Origin: Amycolatopsis suaedae
GTDB lineage: Bacteria; Actinomycetota; Actinomycetes; Mycobacteriales; Pseudonocardiaceae
DNA: 64,000 bases
NCBI RefSeq assembly: GCF_004214935.1
Contig: NZ_SFCC01000008.1
Coordinates: 248,001 to 312,000, forward strand
Direction of reading: 5' to 3'
In this document: piece after piece, positions 35,108 through 43,867 of the stretch
Numbering within the stretch: position 1 is the stretch's first letter
How the letters are laid out: the number at the start of each line of letters is the position of its first letter
The notes under the pieces: generated by a model
The model's input: only the letters and a program-made list of their open reading frames with translations
What the model was told of the DNA's origin: nothing
Database searches by the model: none
Position numbers and translations under genes: made by a program

Positions 35108-36633
35108 GCACCGTGCTGGGCGGCAGGCGCCGGGTGGCGCTGGCCGCGGGCGGCCTGGCCGTGCTGCTGGGCGCGCTGGACACCTACGTCGTCGTCGGCC
35201 TGCTCCGCGAGATCATCGACGACCTGCGGATCCCGGTGAACCGGCTGGAACGCGTCACCCCGATCATCACCGGCTACCTGCTCGGCTACGTCGCGGCCAT
35301 GCCGTTGCTGGGACAGGCGTCGGACCGGTTCGGCCGCAAACCGCTGCTGCAACTGTGCCTGGGCGGGTTCCTCGCCGGGTCCGTGCTGACGGCGTTGTCG
35401 CCGGACCTGCCGCTGCTGGTCGCGGGCCGGGTCGTGCAGGGCATCGCCAGCGGCGCGCTGCTGCCGGTCACCATGGCGCTGGTCGCCGACCTGTGGGCGC
35501 AGCGGCGGCGGGCCGCCGTGCTGGGCACGGTCGGGGCGGCACAGGAACTGGGCAGCGTGCTGGGCCCGCTGTTCGGCATCGCGATCGCGGCGGCGGCCGG
35601 GTGGCGTGGCGTGTTCTGGGTGAACGTCCCGCTCGCGGCGGCGGCGATGGTCGCGGTCCAGTTCGCGTTGCCCCGGCACGAGCGCCCGGACCGTCTTTCG
35701 CGGGCTAAAGCCGACGTCACCGGCGCGGCGCTGCTCGCGGTGACGCTCGCGCTACTGGTGGTCGGGCTGTACAACCCGGAGCCGCGGGTGCGGGTGCTGC
35801 CGGAGTGGGGCGTGCCGTGCCTGGTGGCGGCGGCCGTCGTGCTGGTGGCGTTCGTGCTGTGGGAGCTGCGGGCACGCACGAAGCTGATCGACACCGGCGG
35901 CGTGCGCGGCCGGCCCTTCGGCGCGGCGCTGGGCACCAGCCTCGCCGCGGGCGCGGCGCTGATGGTGACGCTCGTCGACGTAGACCTGTTCGCCCAGACA
36001 CTGCTCGGCCGCGACGACCGCGGCGCCGTGCTGTTGCTGCTGCGGTTCCTGGTGGCACTGCCGGTCGGCGCCCTGCTGGGCGGCTGGCTGTCCGCGCGGA
36101 TCGGCGAACGCTGGGTGGCGGCAGGCGGCATGGTCGTCGCCGGCGCCGGGTTCCTGCTGATGTCGGCGTGGCCGATCGACGTCCTCGCCGCCACGCACCC
36201 GCTCGGCCTGCCCCGGCTGGACACCGACCTGGTGATCGTCGGCCTCGGGCTGGGACTGGTCATCGCGCCGCTGTCCTCGGCGGTGCTGCGGGTGGTCCCG
36301 GACACCCAGCACGGTGTGGCGAGCGCGGCACTGGTCGTGGCCAGGATGACCGGCATGCTGGTCGGTATCGCCGCGCTGTCGGCGTGGGGCCTGCACCGCT
36401 TCCACGAGCTGACCGGGTCGCTGAACGCCCCGATCAAGGTGCTCCACCCCAGCGCGGCGGAGTTCGAGACGGCGATGCGGGCCTACACCGGCGCGGTACG
36501 CGGGGCCATGCACACCCAGTACACCGAGATCTTCCTGCTCACCGCCTTCGTCTGCCTGGCCGGTGCGCTGGTCGCGCTGTTATTGCCGTCGCGGGCGACC
36601 GTTAGGCTTGAGGGGTCCGTACAGCCGAGCTAA
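35104..36633 (+). CDS. MFS transporter, P55 (Rv1410c) type
   Basis: 509 residues, about 14 hydrophobic segments. [20 protein letters not shown] at TM1 and the MFS A-motif [20 protein letters not shown] after TM2 identify the family; the periplasmic stretch between TM11 and TM12 region ([20 protein letters not shown]) is long. Translationally coupled to lprG (GTGA). Inferred role: moving lipids, with LprG as periplasmic partner. TAGGCT at 36603-36608 within its last codons is the likely promoter of the next gene. Confidence 0.9.
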   Translation: MSTVLGGRRRVALAAGGLAVLLGALDTYVVVGLLREIIDDLRIPVNRLERVTPIITGYLLGYVAAMPLLGQASDRFGRKPLLQLCLGGFLAGSVLTALSPDLPLLVAGRVVQGIASGALLPVTMALVADLWAQRRRAAVLGTVGAAQELGSVLGPLFGIAIAAAAGWRGVFWVNVPLAAAAMVAVQFALPRHERPDRLSRAKADVTGAALLAVTLALLVVGLYNPEPRVRVLPEWGVPCLVAAAVVLVAFVLWELRARTKLIDTGGVRGRPFGAALGTSLAAGAALMVTLVDVDLFAQTLLGRDDRGAVLLLLRFLVALPVGALLGGWLSARIGERWVAAGGMVVAGAGFLLMSAWPIDVLAATHPLGLPRLDTDLVIVGLGLGLVIAPLSSAVLRVVPDTQHGVASAALVVARMTGMLVGIAALSAWGLHRFHELTGSLNAPIKVLHPSAAEFETAMRAYTGAVRGAMHTQYTEIFLLTAFVCLAGALVALLLPSRATVRLEGSVQPS

Positions 36634-36642
36634 GGAACGACC

Positions 36643-37941
36643 GTGCCCGAGTACCTGCCGACCGCCCCGTACCGGGGAACCAGGGACTTCCTCCCCGCGG
36701 AGATGTCCGTCCGGACGCAGGTGTTCGAGCATCTCTACCGGGTGATCGAGAGCTACGGGTACCAGCGCTACGACGGCCCGATCCTGGAGTCCGCCGAGAT
36801 CTACGAGGCGAAGTCCGGGCAGGAGCTGGCCGACCAGCAGCTGTACACGCTCACCGACCGCGGCGGGCGGCGGCTGGCGCTGCGGCCGGAGATGACGCCG
36901 TCGGTGGCCAGGATGATCGCGGGCAACGCCGGATCGCTGCAGTTCCCGGTGCGCTGGTACAGCCACCCGAACTGCCACCGCTACGAGCGTCCGCAGCGCG
37001 GCCGGGTCCGCGAGCACTGGCAGATCAACGTCGACATCTTCGGTTCGGAGAGCGCGAACTGCGAGATCGAGCTGTTCGAGCTGGTCCACGACATCATGGG
37101 CGCGCTCGGCGCGACCGAGGACATGTTCGTGGTGCGCGCCAACGACCGGACGCTGCTGAGCAGCGCGCTGTCCGATGTGGTCGGTGTGACCGGCGAGCAG
37201 CTACTCCAGGTGTTCTCCCTGGTGGACCGCTGGGAGAAGTACGACCGCGAGAAGCTCGCCGCCGACGCCGCCGAGATCGGCCTGACCGACAAGCAGTTCG
37301 AGCGGCTCGGTGAGACGCTGACCGCGGGCACCGCGCTGCTCGACGAACTGCCCGCGGCGGTGCGCGAGGCGTCGCACCTGGTCGAGGTGCTCAACAGTGA
37401 CGCGGGCAGGCTGGTGAAGTTCGATCCGATGATCGTGCGCGGCCTGGCGTACTACACCGGCACGGTGTTCGAGGTCTACGACACCTCGCCGGAGAACAAC
37501 CGGGCGCTGTTCGGCGGTGGCCGGTACAGCGACCTGGCCGGGCTGTTCACGCCGAAGGAGATCCCCGGCATCGGGTTCGCGTTCGGCGACGTGACGCTGA
37601 TCGACTTCCTCACCACGCACGACCTGCTGCCCAAGCCACGCAACGAGTTCGACGTCGCGGTGATCCCGGTGGTCGCCGAGCTGGGTGGTGCCGCCCGCTC
37701 GGTCGCGTCGGCCCTGCGCCGCGCCGGGCTGCGCACGTCGAGCCCGCTGGAGCACCGCAAGCTGGGCAAGGAGCTGACCAGGGCGGACAAGGCCGGCGCG
37801 AAGGTCGTGGTGATCGTCGGCCAGGAGGACTGGGACGCGGGCAACGTCACCGTGCGCAGCCTGGCCACCCGGGACCAGCGGACGGTGCCGGCGGCCGAGG
37901 CCGCCGACGCTGTCACCCGCCTGCTCACCGGCTCCCCGTAG
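36643..37941 (+). CDS. hisS: Histidyl-tRNA synthetase of an atypical bacterial clade
   Basis: 432 residues, class II synthetase. Begins TAPYRGTRDFLPAEMSVR; motif 1-2 region LRPEMTPSVARMIAGNAG and RWYSHPNCHRYERPQRGRVR, HisA loop MIVRGLAYYTGTVFEVYD, motif 3 GIGFAFGDVTLI, and an anticodon-binding domain at 330-430. The sequence differs from the usual actinobacterial HisRS (remembered as RPEGTAGVVRA and a PFFRYERPQ motif 2). It is therefore probably a second or acquired enzyme. GTG start with AAGGA upstream; follows lprG-P55 by 9 nt and ends before a family A palindrome. Confidence 0.88.
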   Translation: MPEYLPTAPYRGTRDFLPAEMSVRTQVFEHLYRVIESYGYQRYDGPILESAEIYEAKSGQELADQQLYTLTDRGGRRLALRPEMTPSVARMIAGNAGSLQFPVRWYSHPNCHRYERPQRGRVREHWQINVDIFGSESANCEIELFELVHDIMGALGATEDMFVVRANDRTLLSSALSDVVGVTGEQLLQVFSLVDRWEKYDREKLAADAAEIGLTDKQFERLGETLTAGTALLDELPAAVREASHLVEVLNSDAGRLVKFDPMIVRGLAYYTGTVFEVYDTSPENNRALFGGGRYSDLAGLFTPKEIPGIGFAFGDVTLIDFLTTHDLLPKPRNEFDVAVIPVVAELGGAARSVASALRRAGLRTSSPLEHRKLGKELTRADKAGAKVVVIVGQEDWDAGNVTVRSLATRDQRTVPAAEAADAVTRLLTGSP

Positions 37942-37950
37942 CGCGCCAGG

Positions 37951-38003
37951 CACGTGAAGGCCACCTTCATTACGTCAGACGTGGTGAAGGTGGCCTTCAC
38001 GTG
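37951..38003. repeat. Palindrome family A, full copy (bidirectional terminator position)
   Basis: Arms CACGTGAAGGCCACCTTCA and its near-complement separated by a short TACGTCAGACGT centre. Lies between the convergent hisS and aldo-keto reductase genes, 9 and 14 nt from their stops, where one hairpin can end both transcripts. Confidence 0.85.
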
Positions 38004-38017
38004 CTCCGGGCTCGGCG

Positions 38018-39004
38018 TTACCGGCCGAGCAGCCGCAGGGCCGCCTCGGGGTAGCGCGTGCCGGCGACCTCGGTCACCGGCACCGCCGCCTCCACCTCGG
38101 CGATGTCCTCCCCGGACAGCTCGATGTCCGCCGCCGCGACGTTCTCCTCCAGGTAGGTACGCCGCTTGGTGCCCGGGATCGGCACGACGTCGGCGCCCCG
38201 CGAGTGCACCCAGGCCAGCGCGAGCTGGCCCGGCGTGATCCCCTTGCGGGCCGCCACCGTCCGGACCGCGTCGACCAGCGCCAGGTTGCGGTCGAAGTTC
38301 TCCTCGGCCAGCCGCGGCTGGGTGGTCAGCCGGAAGTCGTCGTCGCCGAAGTCCGACCGCGAGGTGAACCGCCCGGTCAGGAAGCCGCGGCCGAGCGGCG
38401 AGTACGGCACGATGCCGATGCCCAGCTCACGGCAGACCGGGACCACCTCGTCCTCGATCTCCCGCGACCACAGCGACCACTCCGTCTGCACGGCGGTGAT
38501 CGGGTGCACCGCGTGCGCCCTGCGGATCGTCTCCGCACCCGCCTCGGACAACCCGAGGTGCCGCACCTTGCCCTGCTCGACGAGCTCGGCCATGGCGCCG
38601 ACGGTCTCCTCGATCGGCGTGTTCGGGTCGACCCGGTGCTGGTAGTACAGGTCGACGTGGTCCACGCCCAGCCGCCGCAGCGACGCCTCCGCGGCCTGCC
38701 GCACGTAGGGTGCGTCGCCGCGGATCGTCCGGGCGTGCGGGTCGTCCGGGTCGCGGACGATGGCGAACTTGGTGGCCAGCACCACCCGGTCCCGCCGGTC
38801 GGCGATGGCCCGGCCGACCAGTTCCTCGTTGGCGCCCTCGCCGTACATGTCGGCGGTGTCCAGCAGGGTGACGCCGAGGTCGAGCGCGCGGTGGATGGTG
38901 GCGACCGACTCGGTGTCGTCGGCCGCGCCGTAGAACTCGCTCATCCCCATGCAGCCCAGGCCCTGCGCGCCGACTTCCAGCGTGCCCAGTGTGCGTGTCT
39001 TCAC
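38018..39004 (-). CDS. Aldo-keto reductase
   Basis: 328 residues; NADPH-dependent carbonyl reductase with a TIM barrel. Catalytic tetrad visible: Asp in [10 protein letters not shown] (with the Tyr), Lys in VVLATKF, His in DLYYQHRVD; coenzyme site [15 protein letters not shown] and [13 protein letters not shown]. The opening [21 protein letters not shown] and length place it in the YakC/AKR13-like group. Substrate unknown. ATGA overlap with the MerR gene upstream, so the regulator and enzyme form one operon. Confidence 0.9.
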   Translation of the reverse strand: MKTRTLGTLEVGAQGLGCMGMSEFYGAADDTESVATIHRALDLGVTLLDTADMYGEGANEELVGRAIADRRDRVVLATKFAIVRDPDDPHARTIRGDAPYVRQAAEASLRRLGVDHVDLYYQHRVDPNTPIEETVGAMAELVEQGKVRHLGLSEAGAETIRRAHAVHPITAVQTEWSLWSREIEDEVVPVCRELGIGIVPYSPLGRGFLTGRFTSRSDFGDDDFRLTTQPRLAEENFDRNLALVDAVRTVAARKGITPGQLALAWVHSRGADVVPIPGTKRRTYLEENVAAADIELSGEDIAEVEAAVPVTEVAGTRYPEAALRLLGR

Positions 39005-39402
39005 GCGGTCTTCCCCTCGAACTCCGGTTGTGACTCCATGTACTTACGTTCCAGCTGGTCGTAGTTGTCGATCTTGTAGTCCAGTACGTCGAGGCAGGCC
39101 GTCAGCTCCGCGATGCGCTCGGCGACCGACCGGCGCTGCTCGACCAGGATCGCCTTGCGGCGGCCGGCGCTGACGTTGCCGAGGCGGCGCAGCGAGGCGT
39201 ACTCACGCATGAGCCGGATGGGCATGCCGGTGGTCCGCAGCTTGGTGAGGAACTCCAGCCAGGCCAGGTCGGTCTCGGAGTAGCTGCGCCGCCCCGCGGC
39301 GTCGCGGGCCGGCGGGTCCAGCAGCTTGATGCGCTCGTAGTAGCGCAGGGTGTCGATCGACAGGCCGCTCCGGCGTGCGGCTTCGGCTATCGAGTGGCTC
39401 AT
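39001..39402 (-). CDS. MerR-family regulator
   Basis: 133 residues. N-terminal winged helix [25 protein letters not shown] with the family's RYYE motif, then a dimerising coiled coil (about 80-125). No conserved cysteines for metal or redox sensing, so it belongs to the small-molecule-sensing branch. It probably controls its own operon with the aldo-keto reductase through the 20-bp palindrome at 39418-39437. Leaderless: TACGGT is 7 nt before the ATG. Confidence 0.9.
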   Translation of the reverse strand: MSHSIAEAARRSGLSIDTLRYYERIKLLDPPARDAAGRRSYSETDLAWLEFLTKLRTTGMPIRLMREYASLRRLGNVSAGRRKAILVEQRRSVAERIAELTACLDVLDYKIDNYDQLERKYMESQPEFEGKTA

Positions 39403-39409
39403 GACATCG

Positions 39410-39440
39410 ACCGTACGACCTGGAGTGCGCTCCAGGTCAA
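39410..39440 (-). promoter_or_regulatory. MerR-type promoter: TTGACC - 19 bp - TACGGT
   Basis: On the minus strand TTGACC (complement of 39435-39440) and TACGGT (complement of 39410-39415) are separated by 19 bp, the over-long spacer that MerR proteins correct by twisting DNA. The -10 ends 7 nt before the merR ATG. Confidence 0.75.
39418..39437. promoter_or_regulatory. MerR operator, perfect 20-bp inverted repeat
   Basis: ACCTGGAG and CTCCAGGT flank a 4-base centre TGCG, exactly between the -35 and -10 of the merR promoter. Also 12 bp upstream of the -10 of the divergent TetR gene, so both could respond. Confidence 0.8.
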
Positions 39441-39449
39441 ACCCGAACT

Positions 39450-39455
39450 TAGGCT
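39450..39455 (+). promoter_or_regulatory. Putative -10 box TAGGCT for TetR gene
   Basis: TAGGCT ends 6 nt before the ATG at 39462; no ribosome binding site. It abuts the MerR operator. Confidence 0.55.
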
Positions 39456-39461
39456 GTTCGC

Positions 39462-40052
39462 ATGGCGCGCCCCCGTACCCACGACGAGGCCCTGCGGCTG
39501 CGGCTGCTCGACCGGGCGGGCGAGCTGCTGTCGGCGGAGGGCGCGAAGGCGCTGAGCCTGCGCAAGCTGGCGGCCGAGGTCGGCACCTCGACCACGGCCG
39601 TGTACTCGCTGTTCGGCAGCAAGCTCGACCTGGTCAACGCCCTGTTCGTGGAGGGCTTCCGGCGGTTCGGCGCCCGGATGGCCGGCGTCGAGACCACCGG
39701 TGACGTCGCCGAGGACCTGGTCCGGCTGGGCCTGGCCTACCGGGAGAGCGCGCTCGCCGACCCGCACCTGTACACGATCATGTTCACCCAGGCGGTGCCC
39801 GGGTTCGAGCCCGGCGACGACGCCGCCGAACTCGCGCTGGGCACCCTGCGGCCGTTGCGGGACCTGGTGACCGCCGGGATCGAGGCGGGGGTGTTCCGTG
39901 ACGTCGACCCGGACGTCATGACGATGAGCGCCTGGGGACTGGCCCACGGCCTGGTGTCGCTGGAGGTGTCCGGGTCGCAGCCGGACACGTTCGACTTCGG
40001 CGGCGCCTACGAGACCGCGTTGCGCATGAACGTCCGCGGCTGGCTGGCCTGA
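39462..40052 (+). CDS. TetR-family regulator
   Basis: 196 residues. N-terminal HTH LRLLDRAGELLSAEG / ALSLRKLAAEVGTSTTAVYSLFG and a C-terminal TetR_C domain (WGLAHGLVSLEVSG) of the WHG type. Divergent from merR-AKR with 59 bp between starts. Target unknown; the aldo-keto reductase operon or the gene itself are natural candidates. Its stop is 4 nt from the convergent upp stop. Confidence 0.88.
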   Translation: MARPRTHDEALRLRLLDRAGELLSAEGAKALSLRKLAAEVGTSTTAVYSLFGSKLDLVNALFVEGFRRFGARMAGVETTGDVAEDLVRLGLAYRESALADPHLYTIMFTQAVPGFEPGDDAAELALGTLRPLRDLVTAGIEAGVFRDVDPDVMTMSAWGLAHGLVSLEVSGSQPDTFDFGGAYETALRMNVRGWLA

Positions 40053-40056
40053 CCGG

Positions 40057-40680
40057 TCACACGGCGCCGTACTGGCGGTCGCCCGCGTCGCCGAGGCCGG
40101 GGACGATGAAGCCCGAGTCGTTCAGCCGCTCGTCGATGCTGGCCGTGACCACCCGCACCGGCAGGCCCGATTCCTCCAGGTGCCGGATGCCCTCCGGCGC
40201 GGCCAGCGCGCAGATGGCCGTCACGTCGGTGGCGCCGCGGCCGGTGAGCAGCCGGATCGTGTACTCCATCGACCCGCCGGTGGCCAGCATGGGGTCGAGC
40301 ACCAGCACCGGCCGGTCGGCCAGCGACTCCGGCAGCGAGACCATGTACGGCGTCGGCTGCAGCGTCTCCTCGTCCCGGGCCAGGCCGACGAAGCCCATCT
40401 GGGCGTCCGGGATCAGCTTGTGTGCCTGGTCGGCCATGCCGAGCCCGGCCCGCAGCACCGGCACCAGCAGCGGCGGGTTGGCCAGGCGGTAGCCGTCGGT
40501 GCGGGCCACCGGCGTGTGGATGCGCTCGGTGCGTACCTCGGCGTCGCGGGTGGCCTCGTAGACCAGCATCACCGTCAGCTCGTGCAGGGCCGCGCGGAAC
40601 GCGGCGCTGTCCGTGCGCGCGTCGCGCATCGTGGACAGGCGGGCCTTGGCCAGCGGGTGCTCGACAACCTGGACGTCCAT
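40057..40680 (-). CDS. upp: Uracil phosphoribosyltransferase
   Basis: 207 residues. Uracil + PRPP to UMP. PRPP loop [18 protein letters not shown], uracil-binding end [15 protein letters not shown], and [10 protein letters not shown] are diagnostic. ATG 40680 is chosen because it begins the conserved [15 protein letters not shown] and TAAGTT lies 7 nt upstream; the open frame to 40854 is not coding. Corresponds to Rv3309c; completes salvage of uracil released by nucleoside phosphorolysis. Confidence 0.95.
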   Translation of the reverse strand: MDVQVVEHPLAKARLSTMRDARTDSAAFRAALHELTVMLVYEATRDAEVRTERIHTPVARTDGYRLANPPLLVPVLRAGLGMADQAHKLIPDAQMGFVGLARDEETLQPTPYMVSLPESLADRPVLVLDPMLATGGSMEYTIRLLTGRGATDVTAICALAAPEGIRHLEESGLPVRVVTASIDERLNDSGFIVPGLGDAGDRQYGAV

Positions 40681-40687
40681 GGTGGAC

Positions 40688-40693
40688 AACTTA
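40688..40693 (-). promoter_or_regulatory. Putative -10 box TAAGTT for upp
   Basis: Minus-strand TAAGTT ends 7 nt before the upp ATG; leaderless start inferred. Confidence 0.5.
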
Positions 40694-40740
40694 TCCCGGA
40701 GTCGTCTGAAGGATGGAGTCCGCTGGGCGCGTCCCCGCGA

Positions 40741-40746
40741 TAGGCT
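40741..40746 (+). promoter_or_regulatory. Putative -10 box TAGGCT for DUF1707-LiaF gene
   Basis: TAGGCT ends 7 nt before GTG 40754. Divergent from the upp promoter; 73 bp separate the two starts. Confidence 0.55.
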
Positions 40747-40753
40747 TCGCCGG

Positions 40754-41404
40754 GTGAGCGAGCTTCCCGAACCGTCCCAGATGCGGGCGTCCGACGCCGA
40801 CCGTGAGCGCGTGGCGCAGATCCTGCACCAGGCCATGGGCGAGGGCCGGATCACGATGACCGAACTGGAGGAGCGGCTCGGCGACGTCTACGCCGCCAAG
40901 ACGCTGGCCGACCTGCAGCCGACGGTGCAGGACCTGCCCGGCGCCACCGTGGTACCGGCGTCCCCGGCGTCGGCCGCGATCCAGCCGGCCACCCCGAGCA
41001 CGGTGGCGAACCGGATCGGCGGCACGCCCGGCTCCACCAACTCGGTCGCGGTCATGTCCGGCGCCACCCGCAAGGGCAACTGGGTGCTGCCGCCGACGCA
41101 CAACAGCTTCGCCTTCTGGGGCGGCGTCGAGATCGACCTGACCAGCGCGCGCTTCGCCGAGCGTCACTCCACGATCAACGCCGTGGCGATCATGGGCGGG
41201 GTCGACATCACCGTGCCCGACGACGTCGTGGTCGACGTCACCGGCATCGGGTTCATGGGTGCCTTCGAGTCCGTCGAGAAGGGCGAGCTGGCCGACGCCC
41301 CGCCCGACGCCCCGGTGGTCAAGGTGACCGGCTTCGCCTTCTGGGGCGCGGTTACCGTGCACCGCAAGCCCCGCAAACAGCCGAGGCAGCAGCTCGAGGG
41401 CTGA
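40754..41404 (+). CDS. DUF1707 protein with LiaF-like C-terminal domain
   Basis: 216 residues. DUF1707 at about residues 8-62 ([20 protein letters not shown]), Pro/Ala linker, then a beta-helical LiaF/DUF2154-like domain with repeated turns: [63 protein letters not shown]. LiaF-type domains sense or report envelope stress; no partner kinase is nearby. Soluble, with no membrane helix, unlike the DUF1707 protein at 1762. Confidence 0.85.
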   Translation: MSELPEPSQMRASDADRERVAQILHQAMGEGRITMTELEERLGDVYAAKTLADLQPTVQDLPGATVVPASPASAAIQPATPSTVANRIGGTPGSTNSVAVMSGATRKGNWVLPPTHNSFAFWGGVEIDLTSARFAERHSTINAVAIMGGVDITVPDDVVVDVTGIGFMGAFESVEKGELADAPPDAPVVKVTGFAFWGAVTVHRKPRKQPRQQLEG

Positions 41405-41446
41405 GCCGCTCGCCTAAGGCACAGCCCGGCACGTCAGCGCACGGCC

Positions 41447-41452
41447 TAGACT
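41447..41452 (+). promoter_or_regulatory. Putative -10 box TAGACT for deoC operon
   Basis: TAGACT ends 7 nt before the deoC ATG; leaderless start inferred. Confidence 0.55.
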
Positions 41453-41459
41453 CGCTGGC

Positions 41460-42434
41460 ATGACCGCTACGTCAACGGCGACGGACACCCCGCCGCTGCC
41501 CGCGCAGCTGGCCGACGCCACCCGCGACGACACCAGCCTGCGCCGTTTCCTGCACGGCCTGCCCGGCGTCGACCAGGTGGGTGTCGAGCAGCGGGCCGCC
41601 GGCCTGGCCACCCGCAGCATCAAGAAGGCGGCCAAGCTCTGGGCCATCGACACCGCCATCTCCATGGTCGACCTGACCACGCTGGAGGGCGCCGACACCC
41701 GCGGCAAGGTCCGCGCGCTGGCCGCCAAGGCCAAGCGGCCCGACCCGGAGCGCCCGGACACGCCGCGGGTGGCCGCCGTGTGCGTCTACCCCGACCTGGT
41801 CGCCACCGCCGTGGAGGCACTCCAGGGCACCGGCATCGGCGTGGCCAGCGTGGCCACCGCGTTTCCCTCCGGACGCTCCAGCCGGGAGATCAAGCTGGCC
41901 GACGTGGCGATGGCGGTCGAGGCCGGGGCCACCGAGGTGGACATGGTCATCGACCGCGGCGCGTTCCTGGAGGGCCGCTACGGCGCGGTCTTCGAGGAGA
42001 TCCAGGTGATCAAACAGGCCTGCGGCGACGCACACCTCAAGGTCATCCTGGAGACCGGCGAGCTGGCCACCTACGACAACGTGCGCCGCGCCTCCTGGCT
42101 GGCGCTGCTGGCCGGCGGCGACTTCATCAAGACCTCCACCGGCAAGGTCTCCCCCGCCGCGACGCTGCCGGTCACCCACGTGATGCTGCAGGCCGTGCAC
42201 GACTGGCACACCCGCACCGGGCAGCTGCGCGGCGTCAAGCCGGCCGGCGGCATCCGCACCACGAAGGACGCCATCCGCTACCTCGTCGCCGTGCACGAGG
42301 TAGCCGGCGAGCAGTGGCTGGACCCGGCGCTGTTCCGCTTCGGCGCGTCCAGCCTGCTCAACGACCTGCTGCTGCAGCGCCGCACCCAGACCGACGGCCA
42401 CTACAGCGGCCCCGACTACGTGACGGTGGACTGA
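41460..42434 (+). CDS. deoC: Deoxyribose-phosphate aldolase
   Basis: 324 residues. Splits 2-deoxyribose-5-phosphate into acetaldehyde and glyceraldehyde-3-phosphate. Class I aldolase TIM barrel: VCVYPDLVATAVEAL, EVDMVIDRGAFL (catalytic Asp), LKVILETGEL, Schiff-base Lys in DFIKTSTGK, and VKPAGGIRTTKDA (second Lys). Longer than E. coli DeoC by an N-terminal ~65 residues. TGATG overlap with the aldehyde dehydrogenase gene fits oxidation of the acetaldehyde product. Its substrate derives from DeoA and DeoD products. Confidence 0.94.
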   Translation: MTATSTATDTPPLPAQLADATRDDTSLRRFLHGLPGVDQVGVEQRAAGLATRSIKKAAKLWAIDTAISMVDLTTLEGADTRGKVRALAAKAKRPDPERPDTPRVAAVCVYPDLVATAVEALQGTGIGVASVATAFPSGRSSREIKLADVAMAVEAGATEVDMVIDRGAFLEGRYGAVFEEIQVIKQACGDAHLKVILETGELATYDNVRRASWLALLAGGDFIKTSTGKVSPAATLPVTHVMLQAVHDWHTRTGQLRGVKPAGGIRTTKDAIRYLVAVHEVAGEQWLDPALFRFGASSLLNDLLLQRRTQTDGHYSGPDYVTVD

Positions 42435-43867
42435 TGCCAGTTTTCGAGTACGCGCCGGCGCCGGAGTCGCGCGACATCGCCAACCTCAAGCCGCACTACC
42501 GGCCGTTCATCGACGGCGAGTTCGCCGACGGCTCGGGCGAGCCGCTGAAGAGCATCAACCCGGCCACCGAGGAGGTCCTCGCCGAGGTCTCCACCGCTTC
42601 GGCGTCCGATGTGGACACCGCGGTGAAGGCCGCGCGCCGGGCCTACGACCGGGTGTGGCGCAAGATGCCGGGCGCCGAGCGCGCGAAGTACCTGTTCCGC
42701 ATCGCCCGGCTGATCCAGGAACGCGCCCGTGAGCTGGCGGTGCTGGAGAGCCTGGACAACGGCAAGCCGATCAAGGAGTCCCGCGACGCCGACATCCCGA
42801 CGGCGGCGGCGCACTTCTTCTACCACGCCGGCTGGGCCGACAAGCTCGACTACGCCGGTTACGGCCCCGACCCGAAGCCGCTGGGCGTCGCCGGCCAGAT
42901 CATCCCGTGGAACTTCCCGCTGCTGATGCTGGCCTGGAAGATCGCCCCGGCCCTGGCCACCGGCAACACGGTCGTGCTCAAGCCGGCCGAGACCACGCCG
43001 CTGACCGCACTGGTGTTCGCCGAGATCTGCCAGCAGGCCGGCCTGCCCCCGGGAGTGGTCAACATCCTGCCGGGCGCGGGCGACATCGGCGCGGAGATCG
43101 TCAACCACGCGGGCATCGACAAGATCGCCTTCACCGGCTCGACCGACGTCGGCAAGCTGATCCAGCGCTCGGTGGCCGGAACGCCGAAGAAGCTGACGCT
43201 GGAGCTGGGCGGCAAGGCGGCCAACGTCGTGTTCGCCGACGCGCCGCTGGACCAGGCGGTCGAGGGCATCGTCAACGGCATCTTCTTCAACCAGGGCCAC
43301 GTCTGCTGCGCGGGTTCCCGGCTGCTGGCCGAGGAGTCCATTGTGGACGAGCTGCTGGCGAAGCTGCGGTACCGGGTGTCCACGCTGCGCCTTGGCGACC
43401 CGCTGGACAAGAACACCGACATCGGCGCCATCAACTCGGCGGAGCAGCTGACCAAGATCCGTGAGCTGGTCGAGTCCGGCGACAGCGAGGGCGCCCAGCG
43501 CTGGACCAGCCCGTGCCCGGTGCCCGAGCGTGGTTTCTTCTTCGCCCCGACGGTGTTCTCCGACGTCCACCAGTCCATGCGCATCGCCCGCGAGGAGATC
43601 TTCGGCCCGGTGCTGTCGGTGCTGACGTTCCGCACCCCGGACGAGGCGGTGACCAAGGCGAACAACACGCCGTACGGCCTGTCCGCCGGAATCTGGACCG
43701 AGAAGGGCTCGCGCATCCTGTGGATGGCCAACCAGCTGCGGGCCGGCGTGGTGTGGGCCAACACGTTCAACCGCTTCGATCCCGCCGCGCCGTTCGGCGG
43801 CTACCAGGAGTCGGGTTTCGGCCGCGAGGGCGGACGGACCGGGCTGGAGGCCTACCTCGATGTCTGA
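42434..43867 (+). CDS. Aldehyde dehydrogenase, full length
   Basis: 477 residues. NAD(P)-dependent oxidation of an aldehyde to acid. GQIIPWNFPLLMLAWKIAPA (nucleotide site), FTGSTDVGKLIQ, catalytic Glu in TLELGGKAANVV, catalytic Cys in NQGHVCCAGSRLL (about residue 290), and EEIFGPVLSVLTF. Context makes acetaldehyde from DeoC the likely substrate (inference). Coupled to deoC (TGATG) and overlapping the truncated paralog by 8 nt. Confidence 0.92.
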   Translation: MPVFEYAPAPESRDIANLKPHYRPFIDGEFADGSGEPLKSINPATEEVLAEVSTASASDVDTAVKAARRAYDRVWRKMPGAERAKYLFRIARLIQERARELAVLESLDNGKPIKESRDADIPTAAAHFFYHAGWADKLDYAGYGPDPKPLGVAGQIIPWNFPLLMLAWKIAPALATGNTVVLKPAETTPLTALVFAEICQQAGLPPGVVNILPGAGDIGAEIVNHAGIDKIAFTGSTDVGKLIQRSVAGTPKKLTLELGGKAANVVFADAPLDQAVEGIVNGIFFNQGHVCCAGSRLLAEESIVDELLAKLRYRVSTLRLGDPLDKNTDIGAINSAEQLTKIRELVESGDSEGAQRWTSPCPVPERGFFFAPTVFSDVHQSMRIAREEIFGPVLSVLTFRTPDEAVTKANNTPYGLSAGIWTEKGSRILWMANQLRAGVVWANTFNRFDPAAPFGGYQESGFGREGGRTGLEAYLDV

